A stretch of DNA of 64,000 nucleotides, taken from positions 3,406,001-3,470,000 of the forward strand of contig NZ_AP019807.1 of the NCBI RefSeq assembly GCF_007183175.1. The letters are read 5' to 3'. The notes under the pieces are model-generated. The model saw only the letters and a list, made by a program, of their open reading frames with translations. It had not been told where the DNA came from and did not search any database. Numbering within the stretch: the first letter of the stretch is position 1; each line of letters begins with the position of its first letter. Shown one piece after another: positions 1-7,083 of this stretch. The position numbers were made by a program, and so were the translations under genes. Origin of the DNA: Microbulbifer sp. GL-2. Lineage in GTDB: Bacteria > Pseudomonadota > Gammaproteobacteria > Pseudomonadales > Cellvibrionaceae.

Positions 1-1
1 A

Positions 2-307
2 GACCCCATGCATGGCAATACCGTAAAAGCCGGCAATGGTTACAAAACCCGCGACTTTGATAAAATCCTACGTGAAATTCGTGACTTCTTCTCCGTACAC
101 TGGGCCGAAGGCAGTCACCCTGGCGGTATCCACTTGGAAATGACCGGTGAACACGTTACCGAATGCACTGGCGGCGCCTGGAAAATATCAGAAGCCGATC
201 TTGCCAGCTGCTATCGCACCCAATGCGACCCAAGACTGAATGCCGACCAAGTGCTGGAGCTGGCTTTCTGCGTATCGGAGTGGCTGCGCGCAGGGCGGAT
301 TGCCTAA
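2..307 (+). CDS. Class II DAHP synthase, 3' end only
   Basis: This is the C-terminal 101 residues of a plant-type (class II) 3-deoxy-7-phosphoheptulonate synthase, the first enzyme of the shikimate pathway, which joins PEP and erythrose-4-phosphate. The reading frame is open to the window edge, so the gene starts outside. Visible family signatures are the DPMHGNT start, the HPGGIHLEMTG segment that follows the metal-binding region, TECTGG, and the closing CDPRLNADQVLELAF. It is followed by a good terminator. It is a core metabolic gene and marks the left chromosomal edge of the cassette array. The identification is firm; only the truncation by the window limits it. Confidence 0.93.
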   Translation, partial: DPMHGNTVKAGNGYKTRDFDKILREIRDFFSVHWAEGSHPGGIHLEMTGEHVTECTGGAWKISEADLASCYRTQCDPRLNADQVLELAFCVSEWLRAGRIA

Positions 308-335
308 CCGCTTAATTTTAATGCTATCACATTGG

Positions 336-378
336 CCCCTTGCTCTGAGATCGACACTTGGGCAAGGGGTTTTTCTTT
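336..378 (+). terminator. Rho-independent terminator after DAHP synthase
   Basis: The perfect 8-bp arms CCCCTTGC (336-343) and GCAAGGGG (362-369) are followed by TTTTTCTTT. The terminator sits 29 nt after the DAHP synthase stop and separates that gene from the cassette array. Confidence 0.85.
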
Positions 379-510
379 ACTGGAAATAAAGCTGAGAGTT
401 AAGAGCCGGAAGCTAAGAAATGGCCCCCAGGTTGAGTACCAGTTAATAATTCCAGCGTTCAATAATTTCAAACCTACACCCATTTCGTGACCAAAACAGG
501 CCAGAGATTT

Positions 511-525
511 CGGTCGTCATGACCG
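511..525. promoter_or_regulatory. Near-palindrome, copy 1 of 3
   Basis: CGGTCGTCATGACCG is a 15-bp near-palindrome centred on 518. It shares the GGTC..(A/G)T.ATGACC pattern with the copies at 606-620 and 727-745. It could be a regulator-binding site or part of a recombination site; the function is unknown. Confidence 0.35.
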
Positions 526-605
526 TTATTTCTGAGTATTTGTAGATTGGAGATAAAAGCCTAATGAAATCAACGGGTTGGATACGGTAAGAAAATCTGT
601 GATAG

Positions 606-620
606 TGGTCATGATGACCA
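606..620. promoter_or_regulatory. Near-palindrome, copy 2 of 3
   Basis: TGGTCATGATGACCA is a 15-bp almost perfect palindrome. It is preceded by GATAG, similar to the GATAATAG before copy 3, so the repeat unit is longer than the palindrome alone. Confidence 0.35.
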
Positions 621-726
621 TTTTTCCATTTGTGAAGATGGTACCAACTGATTGTATCTAGTTGATTTTTAAAGGGAAGTCAGAGCAGTGGCGGGAATTT
701 GCATCTGAAATAGTAATCAAGATAAT

Positions 727-745
727 AGTGGTCGTGATGATCACT
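727..745. promoter_or_regulatory. Near-palindrome, copy 3 of 3
   Basis: AGTGGTCGTGATGATCACT is an imperfect 19-bp palindrome immediately left of the first cassette junction at 754. It is followed by TATATAAAT, which could be part of a promoter or the edge of an attI-like site. Confidence 0.35.
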
Positions 746-766
746 ATATAAATGTTAGGGCACCTC

Positions 767-1186
767 ATGATTGAGTCTGCAGAAGAATTTAAAAGGCTTA
801 GAGAAAGCGAAGTAATAGATGAATATACTCGCGCCGCTCATGACCAGGCTCCCACGAAAATATGGGAGGATGTTCTCGAGAAATATCCAAAACTGGCATT
901 CTGGGTAGCGCAGAACAAAACTGTACCAGTCGAAATACTAGAAAATCTAGCAGCGCACGATGACCCAAAAGTCCGAGGCATGGTTGCTCGTAAAAGGAAA
1001 ATTCCAGAATCGCTCATGCTGCAACTAGCAAAAGATAAAGATGAATCCGTAAGGAATGCGCTCGCGAACAACGGTAAAATTACTGAAGCGGTATTGAGGG
1101 TTCTAATAAATGATTCCTGGCAAGTTGTCAGGGAAAGGGCTTCGGAGAAACTTCGAGCCCTAACAAGCAAAGGCAGCGGACGCTAA
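767..1186 (+). CDS. HEAT/LRV-like repeat protein (cassette gene 1)
   Basis: The 139-residue protein is probably cytoplasmic. Residues from about 45 onward read as three short helical repeats built on a pattern like DDPKVRGMVARKRKIP.. and DESVRNALANNGKIT.., which resembles HEAT or leucine-rich-variant repeats. I chose the ATG at 767 because an upstream in-frame ATG at 752 spans the cassette junction. The reading frame ends inside the following attC, so the last residues come from attC sequence. The repeats suggest protein binding; no specific partner can be named. Confidence 0.7.
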   Translation: MIESAEEFKRLRESEVIDEYTRAAHDQAPTKIWEDVLEKYPKLAFWVAQNKTVPVEILENLAAHDDPKVRGMVARKRKIPESLMLQLAKDKDESVRNALANNGKITEAVLRVLINDSWQVVRERASEKLRALTSKGSGR

Positions 1187-1212
1187 GAGCGCCGCTGCTT
1201 TGAGCGTTAGGC
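1158..1212 (+). other. attC site 1
   Basis: A short 55-bp attC running from CCCTAAC to GTTAGGC (1206-1212). The arms AAGCAAAGGCAGCGG and CCGCTGCTTTGA pair. The same short type recurs in attC 20. Confidence 0.85.
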
Positions 1213-1233
1213 TTCAAATAGAGATAAAAAACC

Positions 1234-1686
1234 ATGGATGAAATCTACCACCCTCCCGCATCTGAGTTAGAGACTAAGAAGAAAAGTGTCTCCCCCTTAT
1301 ATAAGATCTCTGGCATCGGTGTGGCTACATTTGTCGGATCAATCTTAGCTGGGGGGGTTCTTATGTACTTGAATTACAAAAGGCTCGGGCTATATGACAA
1401 AGCAACGAAATGTATCGTCATTTCAATTGTTGCAACAATAGCGATTTTCGGAGTTGTCTATTTAATTCCCGAGGACATAAATATTCCTAATATAGCATTC
1501 ACAATCCCACAAGTTATTGCAATGGTTCAAATCGCCAAAAGCCAGCAAGAAGCTCTAATTAATGAGCATATTAGTTCGGGGGGGACTATGTCCTCTAACT
1601 GGAAGGCTTTTGGTATTAGTGTACTGATTATTCTAGCTATCATAGCTTTAGTTACTGGCGCTGTATTTGTCACGACTACAGCCTAA
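1234..1686 (+). CDS. Small membrane protein (cassette gene 2)
   Basis: A 150-residue protein with three likely membrane segments, at about residues 25-47, 60-80 and 125-147, after a soluble N-terminus rich in charged residues (MDEIYHPPASELETKKK). The start ATG lies 21 nt after the attC core, and the stop overlaps the next attC opening GCCTAAC. I do not recognise the family. An inner-membrane location is inferred from hydrophobicity alone. Confidence 0.7.
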   Translation: MDEIYHPPASELETKKKSVSPLYKISGIGVATFVGSILAGGVLMYLNYKRLGLYDKATKCIVISIVATIAIFGVVYLIPEDINIPNIAFTIPQVIAMVQIAKSQQEALINEHISSGGTMSSNWKAFGISVLIILAIIALVTGAVFVTTTA

Positions 1687-1800
1687 CAAGCAGCGGCAGA
1701 GCGACAACCAGCGCGGAGCACCTTTTGTGTTACTCGCTGTCGCTCAAAAATTAACACAAAAGGTGCTCCGCGCTGGTTGCGCCTGCGCTGGGCGTTAAGT
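1681..1800 (+). other. attC site 2 (120 bp)
   Basis: The site opens with GCCTAAC and closes with GTTAAGT. Its long arms (CCAGCGCGGAGCACCTTTTG and its complement) pair almost perfectly. It is the same type as attC 7. Confidence 0.9.
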
Positions 1801-1815
1801 TTTCACGAGGTAAAA

Positions 1816-2211
1816 GTGAAATTCTCAAATTTACTGATATTCCTAATGACAGTTCCTTTGGCTGCTACGGCAGTAGAGGTTGACGTGGTGACTGAAAAAT
1901 CCGCGAGTTATTTCTGTCAAGGAAACAAAAATTTCTTGGCATGTATAAAGCCGGAGATCGACTTTGAGTCTAGACAGTGTATAGATTATGTGGTTGAAAA
2001 TTCTAAACCTTGTGTGGGGAGCGAGCTTTCTCAACTTTCAAGCAATTCATCATCTAGTGAAATTGAAAAGGCCGCCACTCTTTATACGCAATGTTCAATG
2101 TTAGAACTTCTTAAAGCAGAGAATATTGAATACGCGCAATTCCAGGATTGCTTCGACAGCAAGTATGATGAGTCCCAGGTACACCCAAAACTTAACAAGC
2201 GCAAGCAGTAA
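1816..2211 (+). CDS. Exported protein of unknown function (cassette gene 3)
   Basis: A 131-residue protein with a clear signal peptide (KFSNLLIFLMTVPLAATA), so probably periplasmic. I chose the GTG at 1816 because it gives a clean signal peptide and follows ACGAGG at a proper distance; an ATG further upstream lies inside the attC. The mature part has six cysteines (for example SYFCQG, LACIKP, RQCIDY, KPCVG, QCSM, QDCFD), consistent with disulfides in the periplasm. The family is not recognised. Confidence 0.65.
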   Translation: MKFSNLLIFLMTVPLAATAVEVDVVTEKSASYFCQGNKNFLACIKPEIDFESRQCIDYVVENSKPCVGSELSQLSSNSSSSEIEKAATLYTQCSMLELLKAENIEYAQFQDCFDSKYDESQVHPKLNKRKQ

Positions 2212-2333
2212 GCTACGGCCCTTCGGGCCTCCGCGGGACGCCCAACGCTATGCACCTTTTGTGCGGGTCGCTGCGCTCCCAGTTTCGCACAAAACGTGCA
2301 TAGCATTGGTCGCCCCTGTTGCGGGCGTTAAAT
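2190..2333 (+). other. attC site 3 (144 bp)
   Basis: Runs from ACTTAAC to GTTAAAT. It contains the stem GCTATGCAC/GTGCATAGC. It is near-identical to attC 8, with base-pair-preserving changes. Confidence 0.9.
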
Positions 2334-2345
2334 GCCCCAAGAATT

Positions 2346-2582
2346 ATGAAGCACGAACTCTGGATAGAGAATGAAGATGAGCAGACGTTTTGCCTAGCGG
2401 GACCGCATGGCGACAGCGCACGCAATTTGCTAGAACCCGGAGCAAAACTCGCGTGGACATGTGAAGCGTCGTCGTACTTCGAAGCAATGACAAAGTACTA
2501 TCAGCACATGGGGTGGGGTGAGTACAAAAGTGATTACCCAGAAGAAGATAAAAAAACATATTCCGAGCAAGGCTGGGAGTAA
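2346..2582 (+). CDS. Small soluble protein (cassette gene 4)
   Basis: A 78-residue acidic protein with many aromatics (KHELWIENEDEQTFCLAGP, YYQHMGWGEYKSDYPEEDKK). There is no signal peptide or membrane segment. The ATG at 2346 is the first start after the attC core at 2327-2333. I do not recognise the family; related small proteins occur in cassette arrays as far as I recall, but I assign no function. Confidence 0.6.
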   Translation: MKHELWIENEDEQTFCLAGPHGDSARNLLEPGAKLAWTCEASSYFEAMTKYYQHMGWGEYKSDYPEEDKKTYSEQGWE

Positions 2583-2587
2583 CATGC

Positions 2588-2669
2588 ATTTAACAAGGCC
2601 AGGCACAATCGCCCCTTCGGGGCTGGACCTCCGCACTGCGTGCTCCGGCCTGTGCTGGCGGCGTTATGT
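2588..2669 (+). other. attC site 4
   Basis: ATTTAAC to GTTATGT, 82 bp. It has nested inverted repeats around CCGCACTGCGTGC and AGGCCAGGCACA/TGTGCTGG-type arms. Confidence 0.85.
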
Positions 2670-2689
2670 TTTCGCAATGAATTGAGAAT

Positions 2690-3139
2690 ATGCCGAGAAT
2701 AGGATTGATATCAGTATTAGTGGTAATGGCATGCATAAACGTAGTTCTTGATTTTCTGCGACATGCATCAATATCTGATATTCATATAAATGTAGTAACT
2801 TCAGCATTAATCGCAGGTATTGCAACTAGCATTCCAGCCGGTATAGCGCTGCTCATATCATACAAAACTCGCTTTAAACTTGGTGGTATTAATATTTACC
2901 GTTTGGCCTCTGATTCTGTACTTGGGTTAAGTCTGTTGGCGTGGTTTTATCTACTTTTTATACGTGAGCGCCCCGAATACTACGAAGGGGCATCACATAT
3001 GTATGTTGCAACATGGCCTATATTACTAGGTGTAATCGCAATTGTTTTGTATGTAAGCTGCCTGTTAGTTCAAGGCACGTACTGGGCAATAAAACATAAC
3101 AAGTCAAAGCAGCAAGGGCCTTCGGCCGGGACGCGCTAA
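2690..3139 (+). CDS. Four-helix membrane protein (cassette gene 5)
   Basis: A 149-residue protein with four predicted membrane segments, at about residues 5-25, 35-60, 78-95 and 103-126. Start ATG 2690 follows AATTGAGAAT, a weak ribosome site. The frame ends inside the next attC (TAA at 3137-3139), so the tail KSKQQGPSAGTR is attC-encoded. The family is not recognised. Confidence 0.7.
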   Translation: MPRIGLISVLVVMACINVVLDFLRHASISDIHINVVTSALIAGIATSIPAGIALLISYKTRFKLGGINIYRLASDSVLGLSLLAWFYLLFIRERPEYYEGASHMYVATWPILLGVIAIVLYVSCLLVQGTYWAIKHNKSKQQGPSAGTR

Positions 3140-3166
3140 CGCGCGCCCCTGTTTGAGGCGTTATGA
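3094..3166 (+). other. attC site 5
   Basis: ACATAAC to GTTATGA, 73 bp. The short hairpin is built around GGGACGCGCTAACGCGCGCCCC. Confidence 0.8.
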
Positions 3167-3173
3167 GTAGAGC

Positions 3174-3587
3174 ATGATTCGAAGATTTTTACTTATTTTA
3201 AATATGCTCCTTGTCGTTCCGGCTTATGGTAGCGGAGGCCCTGAAGAGGTAGAGCTATCTCCAGACTCTGCGTTAAAGCTTGGCTTTAAAGTAAAAATCG
3301 CTCCTGAAGGCAGCGCGACAATGGTAGAAATTATTGGCCCGCCGGCCATCAATAATGGCTGCCTACCGGCTAGGAGCGGAAGCTTTATCTTAGATAAGAG
3401 CGGCAAAGAAATTTCAGTCTACATTACAGAGCTTCCCAGGAGAGCAGAAAGCCCAAAAACGGTTGGCTATTTGGTTAGTAAGAACTCAACTAGCATGGGC
3501 GTATTCATCGATTATTTTTGCCCTGGTGAAAGGATTTATGAGAGCAAAAGGTACACCATTACCTCCATCGAGGCGTGGAACTCATAA
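3174..3587 (+). CDS. Exported protein of unknown function (cassette gene 6)
   Basis: A 137-residue protein with signal peptide IRRFLLILNMLLVVPAYG, predicted periplasmic. The mature part looks beta-rich (VKIAPEGSATMVEIIGPP, SGSFILDKSGKEISVYI) with two cysteines (NGCLPA and YFCPGE). Its start ATG is only 7 nt past the attC core. The family is not recognised. Confidence 0.7.
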   Translation: MIRRFLLILNMLLVVPAYGSGGPEEVELSPDSALKLGFKVKIAPEGSATMVEIIGPPAINNGCLPARSGSFILDKSGKEISVYITELPRRAESPKTVGYLVSKNSTSMGVFIDYFCPGERIYESKRYTITSIEAWNS

Positions 3588-3638
3588 CAATCGCAGGCAG
3601 TTTGCTCCGGCCCTTCGGGCCTCCGCGGGGCGTTGTGC
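3582..3638 (+). other. attC site 6 (57 bp)
   Basis: TCATAAC to GTTGTGC. It shares the CGGCCCTTCGGGCCTCCGCG core with attC 3 and 8 but lacks their long outer arm, so it looks like a shortened relative. Confidence 0.8.
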
Positions 3639-3658
3639 ATTAAAGAAGTGAGGAAGAA

Positions 3659-4054
3659 GTGAAAGGAATATTCCATTTATCTTTTGTGGCTGACAACTTT
3701 GAAACCACCCGAAAATTTTATGAGGAAGTGCTTGGGTGTCGTACCGGTAGGGAAAAAGAGACATGGCTTGATATTCACTTTTTCGGCCACCAACTAACTA
3801 TCCATAGGAATAATTGCCCATCCGAAGTAAGCCCTATTGATCACTTTGGTGTGATTCTTGATAAAGATGAGTGGCATAATCTTTCTGAAAGAGTTTCCGC
3901 AAGTAATACTGGTTATGTTCTTTCGCCAAATGTAATAAAAATAGATACTGAAGCCGAGTCTGGAAAATACATTATAAAAGATCCATCGGGGAACATCCTT
4001 GAGTTTAAGTACTACTCAGAGCTGATCCACCCCATGAGCGAGGCCTATGCATAA
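3659..4054 (+). CDS. VOC/glyoxalase-fold protein (cassette gene 7)
   Basis: A 131-residue protein of the vicinal oxygen chelate superfamily. The first half has the typical opening GIFHLSFVADNFETTRKFYEEVLG and the end has ESGKYIIKDPSGNILEFKYY, the usual C-terminal beta-strand with its metal-ligand glutamate (NILEFK). A single-domain VOC protein could be a lyase, dioxygenase or drug-binding/resistance protein; the substrate cannot be told. The start is GTG 3659 after AGGAAGAA. It is one of the few cassette genes here with a recognisable fold. Confidence 0.85.
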   Translation: MKGIFHLSFVADNFETTRKFYEEVLGCRTGREKETWLDIHFFGHQLTIHRNNCPSEVSPIDHFGVILDKDEWHNLSERVSASNTGYVLSPNVIKIDTEAESGKYIIKDPSGNILEFKYYSELIHPMSEAYA

Positions 4055-4168
4055 CAAGCAGCGGCAGAGCGACAGCCAACACTACGCACATTTTGTGTTA
4101 CTCGCTGGCGCTCAAACATTAACACAAAATGCGCTCCGCGCTGGCTGCGCCTGCGCTGGGCGTTAGCA
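4049..4168 (+). other. attC site 7 (120 bp)
   Basis: GCATAAC to GTTAGCA. Same type as attC 2, but its left arm (AACACTACGCAC) has drifted and pairs less well with the right arm. Confidence 0.88.
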
Positions 4169-4170
4169 TT

Positions 4171-4602
4171 ATGAAAATCATCGAACTTAGATATCGCGGA
4201 AATGGAGTTGTTCAGATAATACTTGGGGGAGCCACAATAGCGGGTGCTTATCTGTTTTGGGCTTCATCTATGAATCTTGAAACCCTGGCCTTCTTCAGCA
4301 TATCTATTGGCGTTTTTGGGTTGGCCTTCATTTTACTTGGGCTGAAGACACTTCGGTATAAGCCACTTTCAATAAAATATGGTAATGGTGAGGTTTGGCT
4401 TCCAGAGAATGTTGGCTCAAGAAACTATGTAAAAATAAAGGTTCATGAAGTTCAGAAGGTTTTCATAAAATCACATGTTCCTAATTATATTAAAACCCTC
4501 GAGGTATTTTCGGCGGATGGAGCATCGTCAATTTTACTCGAAGCAATACCAAAAGTTCAATTAGGTGAGCTGCTCAATTACCTCGGAGAGCGCCAATGCT
4601 AA
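4171..4602 (+). CDS. Membrane protein with cytoplasmic tail (cassette gene 8)
   Basis: A 143-residue protein with two membrane segments at about residues 12-32 and 36-56, then a soluble domain of roughly 85 residues rich in beta-strand (SIKYGNGEVWLPENVG, KIKVHEVQKVFIKSH). The layout resembles the PH-like domains of small bacterial membrane proteins, but this is only an impression. Start ATG 4171 comes directly after the attC core; an upstream in-frame ATG is inside the attC. Confidence 0.68.
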   Translation: MKIIELRYRGNGVVQIILGGATIAGAYLFWASSMNLETLAFFSISIGVFGLAFILLGLKTLRYKPLSIKYGNGEVWLPENVGSRNYVKIKVHEVQKVFIKSHVPNYIKTLEVFSADGASSILLEAIPKVQLGELLNYLGERQC

Positions 4603-4740
4603 CAATCGCAAGCAGTATGCTACGGCCCTTCGGGCCTCCGCGGGACGCCCAACGCCATGCACATTATGTGCGGGTCGCTACGCTCCCAGTTTCGCACAAA
4701 ATGTGCATGGCATTGGTCGCCCCTGTTGCGGGCGTTATGG
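4597..4740 (+). other. attC site 8 (144 bp)
   Basis: Ends in GTTATGG (4734-4740). Near-identical to attC 3; the outer stem here is GCCATGCAC/GTGCATGGC instead of GCTATGCAC/GTGCATAGC. Confidence 0.9.
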
Positions 4741-4746
4741 ATTATT

Positions 4747-5106
4747 ATGAATTTTCCTAAGCTCAATCTATTATTGGTAATTTTCTTGACGTTGGGAGGT
4801 TGCTCTTCATTGGGGGCCCAGTATTATTGCGGTGATCCCGATAACAAAAAGAAATGGGAGTTAGTTGATCTAACCTCTGAATCACAGCGAGTCTATTTGG
4901 AATTAATCCCAAAAGAGTCGGTGTTCTTCAAAACGCCCAAAAAGTACTACTGGTATACGTCTGGGAAGCAAACTCGGTTGTGTTCGCCAACTCTGGAGTT
5001 GGAACCTGGATTTTTCGATGAATCGGTCGAGGGCTGCTTTATCTACGAGTTCATTTTTGAAGGCAGCAATATAGTACAAGAACGTGAGCTAGTGTGTACT
5101 GGCTAA
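4747..5106 (+). CDS. Lipoprotein of unknown function (cassette gene 9)
   Basis: A 119-residue predicted lipoprotein. The N-terminus is a signal peptide ending in the lipobox LGGC (Cys at about residue 19), followed by SSLG, which does not carry the Asp+2 inner-membrane retention signal, so an outer-membrane location is likely. The mature part has four further cysteines. Start ATG 4747 is 7 nt beyond the attC core. The family is not recognised. Confidence 0.72.
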   Translation: MNFPKLNLLLVIFLTLGGCSSLGAQYYCGDPDNKKKWELVDLTSESQRVYLELIPKESVFFKTPKKYYWYTSGKQTRLCSPTLELEPGFFDESVEGCFIYEFIFEGSNIVQERELVCTG

Positions 5107-5107
5107 T

Positions 5108-5199
5108 CCATAACAAAGTGCTCTACCGGACCGCCTACTGTGTAGGCAGGGACTCGCAAAAAGCACGCTTTTTACTCGCCGGTAAGCACGGCGTTATTG
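5108..5199 (+). other. attC site 9
   Basis: CCATAAC to GTTATTG, 92 bp. It has the paired arms GTGCTCTACCGG and CCGGTAAGCAC, and the inner pair AAAAAGC/GCTTTTT. Confidence 0.85.
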
Positions 5200-5480
5200 T
5201 GGCGGTCAGTTTTATTGAGTTTTCGTGGTAACTGAAGGTTTAGTACCACTAAAGAACAACCAGCATTGAGCAAATTTTGCTGATTGCAATTCAAGCAGTT
5301 TCGTTCCTAGAGTGTTCGCTCAGCTGCTGTAAAAAGGGGCAGTCTGCTGCAATTTCGTGGAGTGCCAGTAAGATAGGAATTGGTTGGGGAAAGTGCGGTA
5401 TTCTTCCCTCGTAAATATTGGGCAGCGGCCAGCCAAACTATGGCTGGCAAAGTGCTAGTAGTCGGTCCCGAGTGCGCCAG
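5200..5480 (+). other. Cassette 10 body without a credible ORF
   Basis: The stretch between attC 9 and attC 10 has no ORF that looks real. An apparent frame from 5380 runs straight through attC 10, with no ribosome site and odd composition. Short inverted elements are present (for example GCCAGCCAAACTATGGCTGGC at about 5430-5450, 7-bp arms). It could encode a small RNA, carry a promoter or be a dead cassette. Confidence 0.45.
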
Positions 5481-5574
5481 CTATAACCAGGCTAGTCAAG
5501 CTCGCCCAACCCCTCCGGGGCTGGGCTGGACAGCCTACGCGTTGCTTCGGCTGCCCTTGCTAGCGGCGTTAAGT
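5481..5574 (+). other. attC site 10
   Basis: CTATAAC to GTTAAGT. The arms GGCTAGTCAAGC and GCCCTTGCTAGC-type pair around CCCCTCCGGGGCTGGGCTGG. Same type as the truncated attC 16. Confidence 0.82.
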
Positions 5575-5589
5575 GTCAGGAGCAATTGA

Positions 5590-5811
5590 GTGAAAAGTGG
5601 CTCAAAAGGGAGTGATAAAGAATTAGAGAAATTCTCTAGCATGTCGCTCCCCGATATTAATAAGGAAATTGAGCGCTGCATGCGGGGTTCCAAAAATGGC
5701 GGCACTACCGCTGGTCGTAAATCATTTTTCAAGCGATTACTATGGCTCGAAGAAATCCGAGAAGAAAAACACGGCATAGAGGCACCGAGGCGTGATTTTA
5801 GAAAGCACTAA
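5590..5811 (+). CDS. Small basic protein (cassette gene 11)
   Basis: A 73-residue, highly charged, probably helical protein with start GTG 5590 and ribosome site AGGAG 9 nt upstream. The C-terminus WLEEIREEKHGIEAPRRDFR resembles small cassette-borne proteins I have seen elsewhere, but no function is known to me. There is no signal peptide or membrane segment. Confidence 0.65.
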   Translation: MKSGSKGSDKELEKFSSMSLPDINKEIERCMRGSKNGGTTAGRKSFFKRLLWLEEIREEKHGIEAPRRDFRKH

Positions 5812-5820
5812 AGCAAAAAC

Positions 5821-5910
5821 ACTTAACAAGTTTGTCAATGAACGCACTTCGTGCTGGACCGCTAAAAGCGTTGCTTCGCAACAACGCGGCCCATTACAAA
5901 GGCGTTATGT
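5821..5910 (+). other. attC site 11
   Basis: ACTTAAC to GTTATGT, 90 bp, with the paired arms AGCGTTGCTTCGCAACAACG in its centre. Confidence 0.82.
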
Positions 5911-5937
5911 TTCACCAAGAGAGTATCGGGTTTTAAG

Positions 5938-6237
5938 ATGAAAGGTGCGATTTTAGTATTGTCGATCATGCTATTGGTATCGCTGTCTGCTCATCTGGTA
6001 TTCAAGCAACGATATTGGCTGGCTGTTATCGTTTCAGTGATAGCCTGTAGTCTACCCATTCCACTATATTTGCTTTTCTCTGACTTCGACTATTTCAAAG
6101 TGACGGGTGAAAACGGTATGGTCCTAACAGGAAACACAGCTCTGATTTTTACAATCACTATTTCTGCTGTAGTCTCTTTCTTTTGTTCTGTAGTTGTCGG
6201 TAGGATATTAAGGAGCTTTCGTGTTGGTAAAACATAA
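5938..6237 (+). CDS. Three-helix membrane protein (cassette gene 12)
   Basis: A 99-residue protein with three predicted membrane segments at about residues 3-20, 27-47 and 67-88. Start ATG 5938. Its last codons overlap the attC opening ACATAAC. The family is not recognised. Confidence 0.68.
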   Translation: MKGAILVLSIMLLVSLSAHLVFKQRYWLAVIVSVIACSLPIPLYLLFSDFDYFKVTGENGMVLTGNTALIFTITISAVVSFFCSVVVGRILRSFRVGKT

Positions 6238-6327
6238 CCAAGCAGTGAACTTCGCTCCAGCCACTGCGTGGCTTACGCCGGACCTCCGCTGCTTTGCAGC
6301 TCCGGCCGGTTACTGCGGGCGTTAAGC
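6232..6327 (+). other. attC site 12
   Basis: ACATAAC to GTTAAGC, 96 bp, with the paired arms CGGACCTCCGCTGC and GCAGCTCCGGCCGG. Confidence 0.85.
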
Positions 6328-6346
6328 CCCCAAAGGAATATACCCA

Positions 6347-6721
6347 TTGAGCAAGTATGTTGGTTGTATTATTAATGAGCTTGAAGAATCAGAGGTCATA
6401 GATAACGACTTTGGTTTGTTCGTGATTTCAGTAAAAATAGATGATTCAGGTGAAATATATGAAACTGAATCAATTGAGCCAATTAATAAAATTGGTGTCG
6501 ATATAGAGCATGAAGAATGTCTTTTTCATGTGTCATCTGGCAAAGAGGCATTAAAAGTTTCTGAAGCATATACTGAAATAGCCATGATTGATTCTGGGTT
6601 TTCACTAGTGTCGGCCTTAGAGAAAACACTTGATGATTCATGGGTAAGAATAGATAACCCAGTAATAGGCTTTGGGGAAAACATAGATGATAAGCGCTTC
6701 TTTATCGTGTGCCAGGCTTAA
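6347..6721 (+). CDS. Acidic soluble protein (cassette gene 13)
   Basis: A 124-residue, strongly acidic cytoplasmic protein. The start is TTG 6347 with AAAGGA about 11 nt upstream. It has alternating beta-like stretches (FGLFVISVKIDD, DKRFFIVCQA). I do not recognise the family. The low isoelectric character could fit an antitoxin, immunity or DNA-mimic protein, but nothing in the sequence decides this. Confidence 0.62.
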   Translation: MSKYVGCIINELEESEVIDNDFGLFVISVKIDDSGEIYETESIEPINKIGVDIEHEECLFHVSSGKEALKVSEAYTEIAMIDSGFSLVSALEKTLDDSWVRIDNPVIGFGENIDDKRFFIVCQA

Positions 6722-6814
6722 CAAGGCGCTCAACTACACTCCAGCCGCAAGCGGCCTCCGTCGGACAGCCAAAAGCGTGCTTCGCACTGGCTGCCGGTTA
6801 GCTTAGCGTTAAGT
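6716..6814 (+). other. attC site 13
   Basis: GCTTAAC to GTTAAGT, 99 bp. It shares the GGACAGCC..AAAGCGTGCTTCGCAC..GGCTGCCGGTTAGC block with attC 21. Confidence 0.87.
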
Positions 6815-6833
6815 GCACAAGGAGAGTCAAGCA

Positions 6834-7067
6834 TTGTTCGAGTCAAGTGAACTGAATGAAATTCTAAGTGCAGAGTTGGCTCGTGGTAACGAAGTAGCTG
6901 AAGCTTCTGCTTGGCCACCCAAGTGCAAGAACTTGGTAATCCTAAAGCATCGTTTCCACAAGCCCTATACCTTCGAGTCTTTAGAGTACCGTAAAATAAA
7001 CGACCCGCATTATTGGTATGCGGAGTATTCAACAATTAATAGTGTGGAGTGTCTGGCGTGCAAGTAG
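6834..7067 (+). CDS. Small soluble protein (cassette gene 14)
   Basis: A 77-residue protein. I chose the TTG at 6834 because AAGGAGA lies 8-14 nt upstream; an in-frame GTG at 6813 overlaps the cassette junction. Sequence motifs include LARGNEVAEASAWPPKC, HRFHKP and YRKINDPHYWYAEY. The family looks like a small cassette protein of unknown role. The next attC is split by an insertion sequence. Confidence 0.62.
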   Translation: MFESSELNEILSAELARGNEVAEASAWPPKCKNLVILKHRFHKPYTFESLEYRKINDPHYWYAEYSTINSVECLACK

Positions 7068-7073
7068 TTCAGC

Positions 7074-7083
7074 ACTTAACAAG
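7074..7083 (+). other. attC site 14, 5' piece cut by IS110-type element
   Basis: ACTTAACAAG is the opening box of the attC of cassette 14. The insertion sequence follows immediately, and the rest of the attC reappears at 8279. Confidence 0.75.

Larger units (their letters stand above)
379..753. other. Gene-free leader left of the cassette array
   Basis: No convincing ORF is seen in these 375 bases, and there is no trace of a tyrosine-recombinase (intI) gene. The stretch carries three spaced near-palindromes (listed separately) and ends at GTTAGGG (754-760), which resembles the core site where cassettes join. By position it could be an attI-like region or the scar left after loss of the integrase; that is inference. 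Confidence 0.4.

Noticed and set aside
1681..4740. Long similar repeats every few hundred bases, possible CRISPR or REP elements
   Set aside because: They differ in length and sequence, each follows a gene, and all open with YYYAAC and end with GTTRRRY. They are attC sites.
5380..5589. 69-residue ORF in cassette 10
   Set aside because: It has no ribosome site and most of its length is attC sequence.
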